NCBI GenBank assembly: GCA_937892155.1
Contig: CALAUG010000046.1
Coordinates: 1 to 64,000 of the forward strand
Reading direction: 5' to 3'
From: an uncultured Bacteroidales bacterium
Lineage (GTDB): Bacteria > Bacteroidota > Bacteroidia > Bacteroidales > UBA1715
Length of the DNA stretch: 64,000 bases
Part shown: positions 18,801 through 27,962 of the stretch, one piece after another
Layout of the letters: every line of letters begins with the position of its first letter
How positions within the stretch are numbered: the stretch's first letter is position 1
Position numbers and translations under genes: made by a program
The notes under the pieces: generated by a model
Databases searched by the model: none
The model's input: only the letters and a program-made list of their open reading frames with translations
What the model was told of the DNA's origin: nothing

Positions 18801-21800
18801 GTTTGTATTGCTGTTATTACAGAACCATCTAGTTTTAATATTCCGCCAGCCGGGCTCACAAGAGGATTAATGTCACCTGTATTGACACATTCAACATCGT
18901 TGGCATTCAATGTTAATTCTGGTAATTTATTGACAACTACCATTTTTGACACTGTTGCTGTACAACCATTTTCTTCCACCGTATAATCAACAGAAAAACT
19001 ACCAGCAGCTTCTGGGTTAAAGTTCGTTCCTAAAATATGTTCACCAGCAAACGAACCTGTTTTTGGAGAAACGTATTGTACAATATCGAATTCATCGCCA
19101 CCAATACAAGCAGAAGGAACATCGTTGAATGTAATAGTTGGACGGGCATTAACAGTTACGTTGAACGTGTTAGAATTCGAACAACCATTGGCATCAGTAT
19201 ACACATACATAATCTCTGTAGTTGAGCCTGGAGTTACAGCTGCAGGATTAAAGTTCTTACTTTGTGAAACTCCATTTCCTGAGAATGTTCCACCTGCAGG
19301 CGAAACAAAACTCGTTAATGCAAATTCCGCATCGTACTCACATTTATCAGGAACCGTAGTAAATACCAATTCTGGCAAAGCATTAACTTCTATTGATGCA
19401 GTAGTAGTATTGGTACAAGCATTTGCATCAGTATACGAATAAGTAAATTCATACGTACCTGCCGTAGTTGGGTCAAAACTAGAGACAACTGCATGAGAAG
19501 CATCGGTTACAACACCAGTAGACTGAGATTTAGATGTAGAGAAATCAATTTCAGCCGAGCCAGCACAAACTTCAGCTGTCGGCGTGAAACTTACCGTTGG
19601 TAAATCGTTAATCTTGAACGTAATTGTTGATTTCGGGCTCTCGCAATTTGCAGCAGCATCATACAATGAAACTTCGTAGGTATAACTTCCAACAGCAGTT
19701 TCTGTTGGGATGAATGTTGTTGCTTCATCATCTTGAACTTTTGTTCCTTCATAATACCAACGAATATTACCAGATCCTGCCGTTACTTCCAATGTTTTCT
19801 TTGCATTGTCTGTTTCACCGAAACAAACATCAACCAAATTGTTTACAGGCACTGGTGCCTCTATCTCACAACTTGAAATTTCCAAAGTGACAGGCGTTTT
19901 TTCAGATACGCAAGTTTCTTCGGTACTAACCACATAATATGTATATGTTCCAACCTTGCCCTGACTACCATCAACAACCACTGATGCATTTGGTGTATAA
20001 GAATCGCCAGTACCTACTTGAGTTGTCAAACTTTCGTCGCTATACCAAATTTGATTTACGCCTGTTGCAGTCAATGCAGGTATTGGAGGTACTTTTGTAT
20101 ATACCGATGACGCATTTGTTCCTACAGGTTTCGCTGGATCATAAACTGTAATGCCATTTGACGTTGAATTAGAACAAACACCATCTGAATATTCATACGT
20201 GATTGTATATTCCTGACCGACTGTAACCGCTGCAGGATTAAATCCCGATGTTAGATCAACACTTGGAGACGCAGTGAACGTTCCACCAGTTTGATTGCCT
20301 ATCAGCGAAATAACAGTGCCACCTTTACAAGCAGTTGTCGGCAACGTGAATGAAACTTCTGGCTTATCCTGAACAACCACTATTCTTGATTCTGATTTTG
20401 AGCAACCATTTACTTCGTACGTATATAGGACTTCGTGCCCGCCAACAGTCACTGAAGATGGTGAGAATGTATTTCCTGACACTCCATCACCAGTATATAT
20501 TCCTGTACCACCTGTTGGTGATGCAGTAGCATTCAAGGTAACATCAGCACCATCAATACATTGATTTGAAATTGCATCAAAAGAAATAGATGGAATTGGA
20601 TTGACAACAACTGTAGCCTTACCCGGCTCACTTAAACAGTTGCCAGCTTTCACAATAACGGAATATTCGCCAGCAGCAGCAAGAGATACAGAAGATATTA
20701 CGGGATTTTTATCCGTTGACGTAAACCCATTTGGACCTGTCCATTGATATGTTCCATCGGATGTAATTTCCAATGCCAAATCTGCACCTTCGCAAAGTGG
20801 GGAATTTGTTATTACAGTTGGAGTTGTTGGAGGTTCAAGTGTTTGTACTTCCAAATTGGCACGTGCACTTTCGCATCCATTTACGGTTTGTGACACAAAA
20901 TAATGTACACTGCCCACTGTAGATGTTACAGGGACAAGAGAAGAACATTTTGTTGTTCCTGTTTCTGAAGTGTACCAAATAAGATTAGAGCCGGTAGCTG
21001 TAACCTCATCGGAAACTTCCTCATCTTTACAATATACAAGAGGAGTCGTTACCGTTGGGGCTTCTGGTATTTCGTAGTATTCAACCACGGTTGTTCCCGC
21101 CTCACTTGGGCAGTCTGCAACAGTAACTATCAAGCTATATTCACCTATTGTAGCTGAAGAAGCCGTAATTTTCGGTTTTTGTTCCGAAGATGTAAAGCTA
21201 TTTGGTCCTGTCCATGAATACGTTGCATCAGTAACAGTTGCAACAGACAATGTTATTTCTTCACCGTCACATTGAGGTCCATTATTTGTCGGCGATGGCG
21301 TTGAAGGTATTGAATTAACAACAACTGTTGCAGTACCTGCTTCGCTATAACAATTTCCTACCTTCACAACTAATGAATATTCACCAGCAGATGCAGCAAC
21401 TGCGCCGTTTATTTCAGGTTTTTGTTCAGTTGACGTAAAGCTATTAGGTCCTGTCCATTCATACGTACCTTCGGCATCGGTAGACAATTCAATTGTTCCA
21501 CCAGCACAAATAGGTGAATTTGTCGTGATTGTAGGAGCTGTTGGAGGTTCCAACGTTTTAACTTCCAAATCAGCACGTTCACTTTCACATCCGTTAACCG
21601 TTTGAGACACATAATAATGTGCACTTCCGACAGTAGTCGTTACTGGTACCAAACTTGTATATTCCGTTGCACCAGTTTCCGAAGTATACCAATGTAATTC
21701 AGTACCCGTAGCCGAAACCTCATCGGAAACGACTTCATCTTTACAATATTGAATAGGTGTCGTTACTACTGGAGCGTCAGGAATTGCATTCACAACAACC

Positions 21801-24800
21801 GTTGCTGAACCTCCATCGCTGGCACAACCTTTTGCACTTGTAACTATGGCAGTATATTCACCGCCATTATCCTCTGTTGCCGAAGACGTAACCGATACTT
21901 CTCTATCTGTTGAAGTAAAACCATCTGGACCAGACCACGCATACGTAGCATCTTCTACTTCTGGTACAGAAAGAGTTATCTCATCACCGACACACACTGG
22001 AGTTGAGGCTGTAACAGTTGGAGCGTCAGGTTTTGCATACACAATAACATCTACAGCTTCACGAGGACCTTCGCAATCATTTGCAGTTTGCGAGACATAG
22101 TATGTCGTTGTTCCCACCGTTGTTGTAGATGGCGTAATAGAACTTTGAGCAGTGCCCCCTGTAGCTGACGTGTACCATTTTAACGAAGTTCCTGTTGCCG
22201 TCAATGCAGAAGCAGTCTCACCCTGACAATATTCAACAGGCGAAGAAACCGTAGGCTTTCCTGGACAACTTGCGCCACATTCAAGTACAGCCTGTGCACG
22301 AATTTCGTCATCGGCGTGTCCCAATAATTCAACGTGAGCCTCATTAATTACTTTTTCACTGCATTCCTTAACCCTTGCTGTAACACTAACAGTATATTCT
22401 GTTCCAAACGGGATTGGATTATCCATACCTTGTTCTTTTGTCCAAACGACTTTGCCATTTGTATATGTTCCCCCATCGGTTGCACTCACAAATTCAAGTT
22501 CCGAAGGAAAATCATCAACAATCTTCAAATTGTAGGCGTAGTCAGTATGAACATGAATATTTGAAAACGAGTTGTTACCAGAACCCGTTTGATAAAAGCC
22601 GAAGCAACCTGACGTTAGAGTTCTTACTTCTGCTGTAACTTGAGCAGAAACGGAAGTATCTACACTAACATTACTAAACCACAATCGAAGAATATTGTCT
22701 GTTATATCAAGAGCAAAATGAAATGGTTTAGAATTGTCGTATGCAATTGAAAATGTACCCAAAGATGTTCCATTATCATTACATTCCACATTTATACCAT
22801 CCCACTCTGGCTTGAGTTTCAACGTGATTTTATCACGTACAAAAAAGAAGACTTCTGCATACTGTGTAAGAGTGGCGTCAAATTGAGCAAACATATTTTT
22901 TGACTTTGACGCTTTACACGTAAGTTTTGCCTCTTCACCATTATTTGGTTGAGCCAAAGTTGCTTTTCCCCCAGAAATAGTCCCTTTTGCTGTCTGAGTC
23001 CAATAAGAAGCATTTTTTTCCGTTTCATTAAATATCGCTCCGTGTGTTTGTTCATATTTCAAGGTAAATGTCACCTCATCATCAACAGCAGCAGTCTCAA
23101 CCGAAGCTGTTTTACTAAGAGTAGTTGGCACAATAGGTTCTGGAACTTTTGCACACGTTACTGTGACTGTAGCGGTATCTGCTATAGGAGAGTTTAAATC
23201 TGCATATATCCACGCAAGATTATCAATATCTTCATCGTCAGACTGACAGCTTGCACCAGATGGGAATTTTGCCGTTGCAGAATATACAATACTCCCCTTT
23301 TGTTTAATTTTCAACATTGGGATTCTCCATTCCACAACATCTCTTCCATCAGTAAGTTTATATGTTCGCCACGTTGCGCCACTACTTGCCAATGGACAAT
23401 TACCTTGAAAAGCAACAAAAGTTAACCCTTTGGGTAAAGTATCGACAATAACCACATTTTCTGCATCACGACCTGCCATAGGACCAGTTCCCAAAATACG
23501 TCGCCACGTATAACCATCAAATTCTTCGACTAAAATATTAGGAACTGTATATCGAGGCGTTTCACAGATTGATGGAATATATTCATTCAAATCTTTCCTT
23601 ACGGAAGCACCTGTTGCAGGGTCTATTTCTTGCCAACTTGGCGACACAGGAAAATATAGACCATCATCAGCATCAGTAATATTTGCATTATATGACCAAT
23701 CATCGGTGGCATCAAATTCTTTATAATTTGGTGTCAAACGTCCAAATACACGCAAAGGTTCAGCACCACCACGATGAACACGAGACCCCATTCCATAGTA
23801 ATTACTGATATGTCCTGTACTCGTAACAAGAAGTGGAGCAAACTTCAACATCAACCTTTGATTCCAACGACCATATTCATCACTACCTTCTACCACGTCT
23901 TCACGTGAAAGAGTGATATTATCTGAACTAGTTCTACGTCCTTCATAACAATCTGAAGCCCAAGTCCAACCATTTGCACAACCAGCATCACCATTTAAAC
24001 ATTTATATGACGCATCAAACAAATAATATGAAATACGATAATTTCCATAGTTTATATATGGTTCTATTGCATCATTATACAATCTAAATCGTAATTTTAA
24101 TTGGTTCGATGATATTTGATTTGAAACCGCAATACCTACGCGTGGACGACCGCCATCAAGCCAACCTACTTCTGACGAGTTTTCAAAATTTATCGTATAA
24201 ACCACATTATTTTCTGGATTTACTTGTTCTCGATTCGCTATTTTCTCTATTAAAAGAGAACGCTTGATTACGTCAACACAGTTACGTTGCATTGTTGGAG
24301 TAACGGCATTTGGATATTCGTTTGATGTCCAACCCAATCCATTTGAACATGATATGCTAGCCGTCGTACAATATCTTCCAGATGCTTTTGGACCTATTTT
24401 TACATCATACGACACACGTCCTTTAGTAACGTCTAATCCGCCAGTTTGAAATCCAGGAACTGTTCCAATATTCCATGTTACAGTGTGTGTTGCCGCATTA
24501 TAAACTCCACCATTAGTTGCACTCACAAAGATGAAATCATCGGGTACATTTTCAACGATTTTCACATCCTTTGCATCAACAGAACCATAATTTCGATAAT
24601 CCAAATGATACGTTATAACATCGCCTGTGTAGGCACACGACACACTATCTTCAACGACACGATATATTTTCATATTTGGTTGAGGAACCATTTTGCTCGG
24701 AGCTTGATGATTACCTGTTGCAATCAACATTCCCAGCAAACGGAAAAATCCGTGGAAATATACTGGTACACTGGTCAAATATCCATCACCTCCAGTTTTT

Positions 24801-26233
24801 ACGTCCCACTCAATATTACATTGGCGGTATAACAAACCAGCAAGATCTAAATCTTGAGCATTTATGGCAGATGCCATACCTGTTCCAGGGACCCAGTTCA
24901 ATGTAAATGTAGAAACAGGGGAAATACCATTTGGCATAACTTCCCAGTTCAATGTAGAAGGTCCCTTATACGAAACATCTGGACCACCTCCATATTCCGT
25001 ACATCCAATGTTACCCCAATCTTGAGGACTATTCATATAACCAGACAACTGTTTACTTGCCTTCAACTCATATTCATTAGTACCACTTTCTACTTTATGT
25101 GTTACAGGATTCCAAGTATAAGTAGGAGCACCATGCCACGTATAATTTAATGCTGTACGCCATGCTGAACGGAATCGACCACCTTGATTTCCAGCATCTA
25201 AGGAAACAACATTTGCTGCGCTGATAGATGCAGTTTCTCCCATAAAAATATATTTAGGGTTTTGCCCTGTCCAGTTCCCTACCATCCAATCTCCCGAAGC
25301 CTCGGCTCTACGATATTGTTCACGTTCCCAAGCAGGAGAATAGTCCAAATCCAATTTTTCCAACAAATCATGAAACTCGCGGAAATAACCTGTTGCCAAA
25401 TAGTCAGTATGCATTTGCTGGGGACCACCATATTCAGGATACTTTTGTATACCATCTTCTACGTAGTAATTGGCAGCCTGACTTGCCCAACCCGTAATTT
25501 CATTCCAAGTATCACCATTTTTCATATACCCATCAAAACCAATCTCACCAGTATTATTACGTTGAGGATTTTCGGTTGGGAAACGGGTGCTCATAGCAAC
25601 AAGACCACGAATCACATCTATCATTTCCTTGCGGTATGAAATCATGTTTCCAGAAACATCACGAACACCCATATCATCTCCCCATTGCATCCATGCAATA
25701 TACAATGCAAGAGCAATATCAACATCACCATCGGTAGCCGAATTGTCGTTATCTTTCAAAGCATAGTCACCATAAGCATAATTAGGCTCAAACACAACAC
25801 CATCAATGTAACGTGGCTGTTTTACGCGGGCCTTATCATGCACACACATCCACAAGCCATCAAATGAAGTTTTATCACCCATGAGTGCCGCAGCCAAAAG
25901 AGAATATCCATCACCTTCACGACAATCGTACGGACAACCAATATTACCGCGGATATATTTCACGCCTCCGACGGCATCGCCAGTATAAGTCCATTCATTT
26001 GCAAAAATCTGATAGGCATCACGAATATCCTGCTCCATTTCCGCATGAACAACACCTTCGGGATTACGGGTTCCAAGGTTGTCAAGGCGATGCGAATCGC
26101 CCCACGAATAATCTAAAAACTGAGGGAATGGGAATCGTGGATTTCCTGAATTAACATGCACGGTAACTTCCTGCGCGTTCACACACAACACGCAAAAAAG
26201 TACACTTATTATTGCTATTAGACAACGTTTCAT
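15881..26233 (-). CDS. Giant GH8-domain, Ig-like repeat surface protein with type B sorting domain
   Basis: The ATG at 26233 gives 3450 residues starting MKRCLIAIISVLFCVLCVNA, a signal peptide; the frame extends only to a TTG at 26242. About 25-520 is a glycoside hydrolase family 8 domain: the general-acid motif REGDGYS has Glu106, and ATDGDVDIALAL around Asp168 fits the GH8 signature with one mismatch. GH8 enzymes cut beta-1,4 glucan, xylan or chitosan. DUF11-like modules start near 522, 660 and 1037. About 1325-3250 carries roughly two dozen Ig-like units of the WYTSETG and WTGPNGFTST types. A PKD-like domain and a CHU_C gliding-motility-type domain (about 3345-3450; FVPTAFAPF, EIWIYDAWNN, WDGTVNGKVMQSGVY) close it. 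Expected to be exported by type IX secretion and anchored on the cell. The substrate is not predictable from sequence. Confidence 0.93.
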   Translation of the reverse strand: MKRCLIAIISVLFCVLCVNAQEVTVHVNSGNPRFPFPQFLDYSWGDSHRLDNLGTRNPEGVVHAEMEQDIRDAYQIFANEWTYTGDAVGGVKYIRGNIGCPYDCREGDGYSLLAAALMGDKTSFDGLWMCVHDKARVKQPRYIDGVVFEPNYAYGDYALKDNDNSATDGDVDIALALYIAWMQWGDDMGVRDVSGNMISYRKEMIDVIRGLVAMSTRFPTENPQRNNTGEIGFDGYMKNGDTWNEITGWASQAANYYVEDGIQKYPEYGGPQQMHTDYLATGYFREFHDLLEKLDLDYSPAWEREQYRRAEASGDWMVGNWTGQNPKYIFMGETASISAANVVSLDAGNQGGRFRSAWRTALNYTWHGAPTYTWNPVTHKVESGTNEYELKASKQLSGYMNSPQDWGNIGCTEYGGGPDVSYKGPSTLNWEVMPNGISPVSTFTLNWVPGTGMASAINAQDLDLAGLLYRQCNIEWDVKTGGDGYLTSVPVYFHGFFRLLGMLIATGNHQAPSKMVPQPNMKIYRVVEDSVSCAYTGDVITYHLDYRNYGSVDAKDVKIVENVPDDFIFVSATNGGVYNAATHTVTWNIGTVPGFQTGGLDVTKGRVSYDVKIGPKASGRYCTTASISCSNGLGWTSNEYPNAVTPTMQRNCVDVIKRSLLIEKIANREQVNPENNVVYTINFENSSEVGWLDGGRPRVGIAVSNQISSNQLKLRFRLYNDAIEPYINYGNYRISYYLFDASYKCLNGDAGCANGWTWASDCYEGRRTSSDNITLSREDVVEGSDEYGRWNQRLMLKFAPLLVTSTGHISNYYGMGSRVHRGGAEPLRVFGRLTPNYKEFDATDDWSYNANITDADDGLYFPVSPSWQEIDPATGASVRKDLNEYIPSICETPRYTVPNILVEEFDGYTWRRILGTGPMAGRDAENVVIVDTLPKGLTFVAFQGNCPLASSGATWRTYKLTDGRDVVEWRIPMLKIKQKGSIVYSATAKFPSGASCQSDDEDIDNLAWIYADLNSPIADTATVTVTCAKVPEPIVPTTLSKTASVETAAVDDEVTFTLKYEQTHGAIFNETEKNASYWTQTAKGTISGGKATLAQPNNGEEAKLTCKASKSKNMFAQFDATLTQYAEVFFFVRDKITLKLKPEWDGINVECNDNGTSLGTFSIAYDNSKPFHFALDITDNILRLWFSNVSVDTSVSAQVTAEVRTLTSGCFGFYQTGSGNNSFSNIHVHTDYAYNLKIVDDFPSELEFVSATDGGTYTNGKVVWTKEQGMDNPIPFGTEYTVSVTARVKECSEKVINEAHVELLGHADDEIRAQAVLECGASCPGKPTVSSPVEYCQGETASALTATGTSLKWYTSATGGTAQSSITPSTTTVGTTTYYVSQTANDCEGPREAVDVIVYAKPDAPTVTASTPVCVGDEITLSVPEVEDATYAWSGPDGFTSTDREVSVTSSATEDNGGEYTAIVTSAKGCASDGGSATVVVNAIPDAPVVTTPIQYCKDEVVSDEVSATGTELHWYTSETGATEYTSLVPVTTTVGSAHYYVSQTVNGCESERADLEVKTLEPPTAPTITTNSPICAGGTIELSTDAEGTYEWTGPNSFTSTEQKPEINGAVAASAGEYSLVVKVGNCYSEAGTATVVVNSIPSTPSPTNNGPQCDGEEITLSVATVTDATYSWTGPNSFTSSEQKPKITASSATIGEYSLIVTVADCPSEAGTTVVEYYEIPEAPTVTTPLVYCKDEEVSDEVTATGSNLIWYTSETGTTKCSSLVPVTSTVGSVHYFVSQTVNGCESARANLEVQTLEPPTTPTVITNSPLCEGADLALEITSDGTYQWTGPNGFTSTDKNPVISSVSLAAAGEYSVIVKAGNCLSEPGKATVVVNPIPSISFDAISNQCIDGADVTLNATASPTGGTGIYTGDGVSGNTFSPSSVTVGGHEVLYTYEVNGCSKSESRIVVVQDKPEVSFTLPTTACKGGTVISLIGNQTGGTFTASPSVDLTSGFNPAAVTVGQEYTITYEYSDGVCSNSTSNGITVYDPAKPVGTNASSVYTKVPPIPALTATGVNQIWYSDESLTTQVGTGDSYTPNASVVVDGSQGKVGTYTYYVVSTEETCVSEKTPVTLEISSCEIEAPVPVNNLVDVCFGETDNAKKTLEVTAGSGNIRWYYEGTKVQDDEATTFIPTETAVGSYTYEVSLYDAAANCESPKSTITFKINDLPTVSFTPTAEVCAGSAEIDFSTSKSQSTGVVTDASHAVVSSFDPTTAGTYEFTYSYTDANACTNTTTASIEVNALPELVFTTVPDKCEYDAEFALTSFVSPAGGTFSGNGVSQSKNFNPAAVTPGSTTEIMYVYTDANGCSNSNTFNVTVNARPTITFNDVPSACIGGDEFDIVQYVSPKTGSFAGEHILGTNFNPEAAGSFSVDYTVEENGCTATVSKMVVVNKLPELTLNANDVECVNTGDINPLVSPAGGILKLDGSVITAIQTNSLSAGNYTLSYEYTNATTRCYNEISQALEIREIPTPTVEDKTVVISTGDMSLSVIGNGGAYTWTDEDGMLVGVGPTINHVYDTEIGSWNYCVVETDGVCKSEPACMTFSIINCPVPAPTVWVDEVFACTNEELPALSADGDYEIHWYKESDLSSYIAIGNSYKPNDVTTTGEYHYYVSQNDGTCEGEKVKLTLFMNSTPLPKITGNREICENENLLLNADCDALWYSEESSIYADHIGSTYNVSYPTAGTYSLYVTRQSEYCTSNPITVTITVNAIPDAPAILVEDVCKGADVVFTAEGEDIQWIKYGMLVGDGNQYVESDLLPGSMTVNATQTVNGCVSPEGEATVNIFDIPSAPIALNQAICNYEDIVEVGVQVQSDAEATWYSDEDLNFQISTGSTYTPTKKETQQFYVTQTENNCESEPAVVTFTVNQRPGLVTFKQTNDVEVCEGNNAVIVAESANTIYWYENPAGKPIFTGRYFTTPTSEVGEYVYYASQTDAAGCVSEKSSKKVVIVAGPTMPTLIKQDTICEYDEPGRLIVARQSDNETLSWISPTGATLSLGDTLDIPKGLITKSGVYNFKARTTVATCSYETRKELTVKYVVHAKPAKPTLIQTAFCFDGSPVTLETKAKNVVWYNESGIVAGVNSQTYATPYSAVGNYNVLMTQTINNCTSDKAKLPFLISAIPTPSITGADGVCAGANEVYVVTKSDDANTIKWKVTGNRVVYDMSIYSSGFVRSIDWTNVGFDTIFVEETNKYGCIGKKELPVEVIDKPDANFVAETLGQEGVVTFTNLSECQIVNNDDYEKEYHVDYFWDFGRNTDTALVLENKKVFEQRYKYGNYTAELTAINEFGCKTSVTQPFFVDVEHGLFVPTAFAPFNPAEDVRIFKPKGFNCRTFEIWIYDAWNNLVYYSEGVNESGCPLAEWDGTVNGKVMQSGVYRWKINVTFEDSEDDNLRKVQTVEPRYGNVMLVR
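20610..21765. repeat. 714-base segmental duplication inside the giant gene
   Basis: Segments near 21765-21325 and 21050-20610 are close copies offset by 714 bases; for example TTGGAGGTTC starts at 21541 and at 20827. They encode paired units (WYTSETG type plus WTGPN type) with near-identical stretches such as YYVSQTVNGCES and YFVSQTVNGCES. The offset is exactly 238 codons, so the frame is kept. Confidence 0.75.
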
Positions 26234-26256
26234 CTTACTCAAAATTTAAAAATATA

Positions 26257-26307
26257 GAACATTTAAAATGTTCTCAAATCCTCCATTTTGTACAGCCACA
26301 AATGGAG
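26257..26307 (-). promoter_or_regulatory. Two hairpins in the 5' leader of the giant gene
   Basis: On the transcript strand a 10-pair stem with one bulge (26307-26281; arms ATTTGT/ACAAAAT flanked by CTCC/GGAG) is followed by a near-perfect palindrome, GAACATTT-N-AAATGTTC (26273-26257). Both lie between the putative promoter and the ATG at 26233. The first would sit at the very 5' end of the mRNA. They could stabilise the 10-kb message or serve as a protein or translation control site. Confidence 0.5.
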
Positions 26308-26309
26308 TT

Positions 26310-26340
26310 CAAAGTTAGAAAATTTTTCGTGAATCTACAA
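26310..26340 (-). promoter_or_regulatory. Putative promoter of the giant gene
   Basis: On the minus strand TTG (26340-26338) and TAACTTTG (26317-26310) are separated by 20 bases, matching the Bacteroidetes -33/-7 arrangement. The predicted start of transcription is near 26304, giving a leader of about 70 bases. Confidence 0.5.
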
Positions 26341-26464
26341 TCAATGACGAAGTTTTTAGCAGGAAGAATATTCATCCCTTTTTCATTAATAGACCAGCTA
26401 TAAAATTCGGCAAGATGAAAACATAAAAATACACGCCAAGGCTATGATTTTCTATACGAAATTT

Positions 26465-26472
26465 TATATTTG
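26465..26472 (+). promoter_or_regulatory. Putative -7 box for the RNA methyltransferase gene
   Basis: TATATTTG matches TAnnTTTG and ends only 6 bases before the ATG at 26479. If used, the transcript would be almost leaderless. No -33 TTTG is evident at the right distance. Confidence 0.35.
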
Positions 26473-26478
26473 CAGTGT

Positions 26479-27225
26479 ATGGAACTAAGCAAAAATAAAA
26501 TCAAATACTTTACGTCGTTCGCAAAGAAAAAAACACGTGAAGAAGAAGGCAAATTTATTGTTGAGGGCAATAAACTTGTAGAAGAATTACTTCATTCCGA
26601 CTTCAAAATAGAGAGCATTGTTGCAACCAAAGAATGGTTGGAAGCAAATCACCCCAATTGTGAATGCTACGAAGCTACTTGCGACGACATTGCAAAAATT
26701 TCACTGCTTCAGCATCCACAAGATGTTTGGGCTTTAGCCTGTTGCAGGGAGAATAACGAAATTGAGAATTTAAGCGGACTTATTTTAGCCTTAGATGGGA
26801 TTCAAGACCCTGGTAACCTTGGCACAATTATTCGTCTTGCAGATTGGTTCGGCATTCAAACAATTCTGTGTTCCAAAGACTGTGTTGATGTGTACAATCC
26901 CAAAGTTGTACAAGCAACTATGGGTTCTGTATTTCGAATCAACGTGCACTATGTTGACTTACCACGCATACTCTCCCTTCTATCAAATTTTGAAATTGTA
27001 ACAGCCGATATGTCAGGAGAGAATGTGTATTCTGCTCAATTACAAAAAAATACAATTTTGGTTATGGGGAATGAAGGCAACGGCATCAGCGATGCAATTG
27101 CAAAGATTGCCAACCGAACACTCCATATCCCGACATTCAACAAAACAGAGAGGACATCTGAATCGCTCAATGTTGCAGTAGCGACAGCCATTTTGTGTTC
27201 TGAATTTAGGCGAAGAGATTTATAA
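26479..27225 (+). CDS. SpoU/TrmH-family RNA 2'-O-methyltransferase
   Basis: I chose the ATG at 26479 (248 residues, MELSKNKIKYFTSF), not the in-frame TTG at 26470. An N-terminal substrate-binding domain is followed by the SPOUT knot with the three family motifs: LDGIQDPGNLGTIIRLADWFG, VMGNEGNGIS and SESLNVAVATAIL. The enzyme methylates a ribose 2'-OH in rRNA or tRNA using SAM; which nucleotide cannot be told. It is followed after 5 bases by the HD hydrolase gene. Confidence 0.93.
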   Translation: MELSKNKIKYFTSFAKKKTREEEGKFIVEGNKLVEELLHSDFKIESIVATKEWLEANHPNCECYEATCDDIAKISLLQHPQDVWALACCRENNEIENLSGLILALDGIQDPGNLGTIIRLADWFGIQTILCSKDCVDVYNPKVVQATMGSVFRINVHYVDLPRILSLLSNFEIVTADMSGENVYSAQLQKNTILVMGNEGNGISDAIAKIANRTLHIPTFNKTERTSESLNVAVATAILCSEFRRRDL

Positions 27226-27230
27226 ACATT

Positions 27231-27896
27231 ATGGACAAACGTATTGAATATATACAATCAGAAGTGCAACGGACATTGCAATATGCAGAATGTGGGCACG
27301 ATTATTCCCACGCACTGCGCGTAATGCACAATGCAGAGAAAATTGCAGAAAGTGAAGGTGGCAACGTAGTTATGATTCAAGCAGCCGCACTACTTCACGA
27401 TGTTTCGGATGAAAAATTCTCAAACGGCAACACCGTCATTGGATTAAAACTGACAGAAAACATCCTGAAAAAAGCAAAATTCAAATCTGCAGAGATTGCA
27501 AAAATCCTTGAAATCATTAAAAATATTTCATACAAAGGAGGGTTTAACACATCGGGAGTTCCGTCTATTGAATGTGCCATTGTGCAGGACGCAGACCGTT
27601 TAGACGCCATTGGAGCAATAGGGATTGCAAGGGCTTTTCATTACGGAGGCTACAAAAACAGGGAGCTATACAATCCCGATATTGAGCCACAGGAATTTGC
27701 GACAGCTGAAGAATATCGTAAATCAAACGGACCAACGCTGAATCATTTTTACGAAAAGCTTCTGAAACTTAAATATTTGATGAATACTCCAACAGCGAAG
27801 GAATTAGCTGAGCCGAGACATCAATTTTTAGAGCAGTTTTTGGAACAATTCCTAAGCGAATGGAATCAAAAACCAAGAAATTTATCTGAAGACTGA
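27231..27896 (+). CDS. HD-domain phosphohydrolase
   Basis: A 221-residue HD-superfamily hydrolase of the YedJ type. The metal-binding set is His27 in HDYSHALRV, His56-Asp57 in AALLHDVSD and an Asp in QDADRLDAIGAIG. The family cleaves phosphate from nucleotides or related compounds; the natural substrate here is unknown. It starts 5 bases after the methyltransferase stop and is probably co-transcribed. Confidence 0.88.
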   Translation: MDKRIEYIQSEVQRTLQYAECGHDYSHALRVMHNAEKIAESEGGNVVMIQAAALLHDVSDEKFSNGNTVIGLKLTENILKKAKFKSAEIAKILEIIKNISYKGGFNTSGVPSIECAIVQDADRLDAIGAIGIARAFHYGGYKNRELYNPDIEPQEFATAEEYRKSNGPTLNHFYEKLLKLKYLMNTPTAKELAEPRHQFLEQFLEQFLSEWNQKPRNLSED

Positions 27897-27962
27897 AAAC
27901 CGAAATTAATTACCACTTCATTCTTGATTTATTTTTATCTTTACAACGAAAAAAAAATTTTT

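Noticed and set aside
24446..24832. A 128-codon open frame on the plus strand inside the giant gene
   Set aside because: It is antisense to a long, well-supported coding frame with recognisable domains, and its translation shows no family motif.
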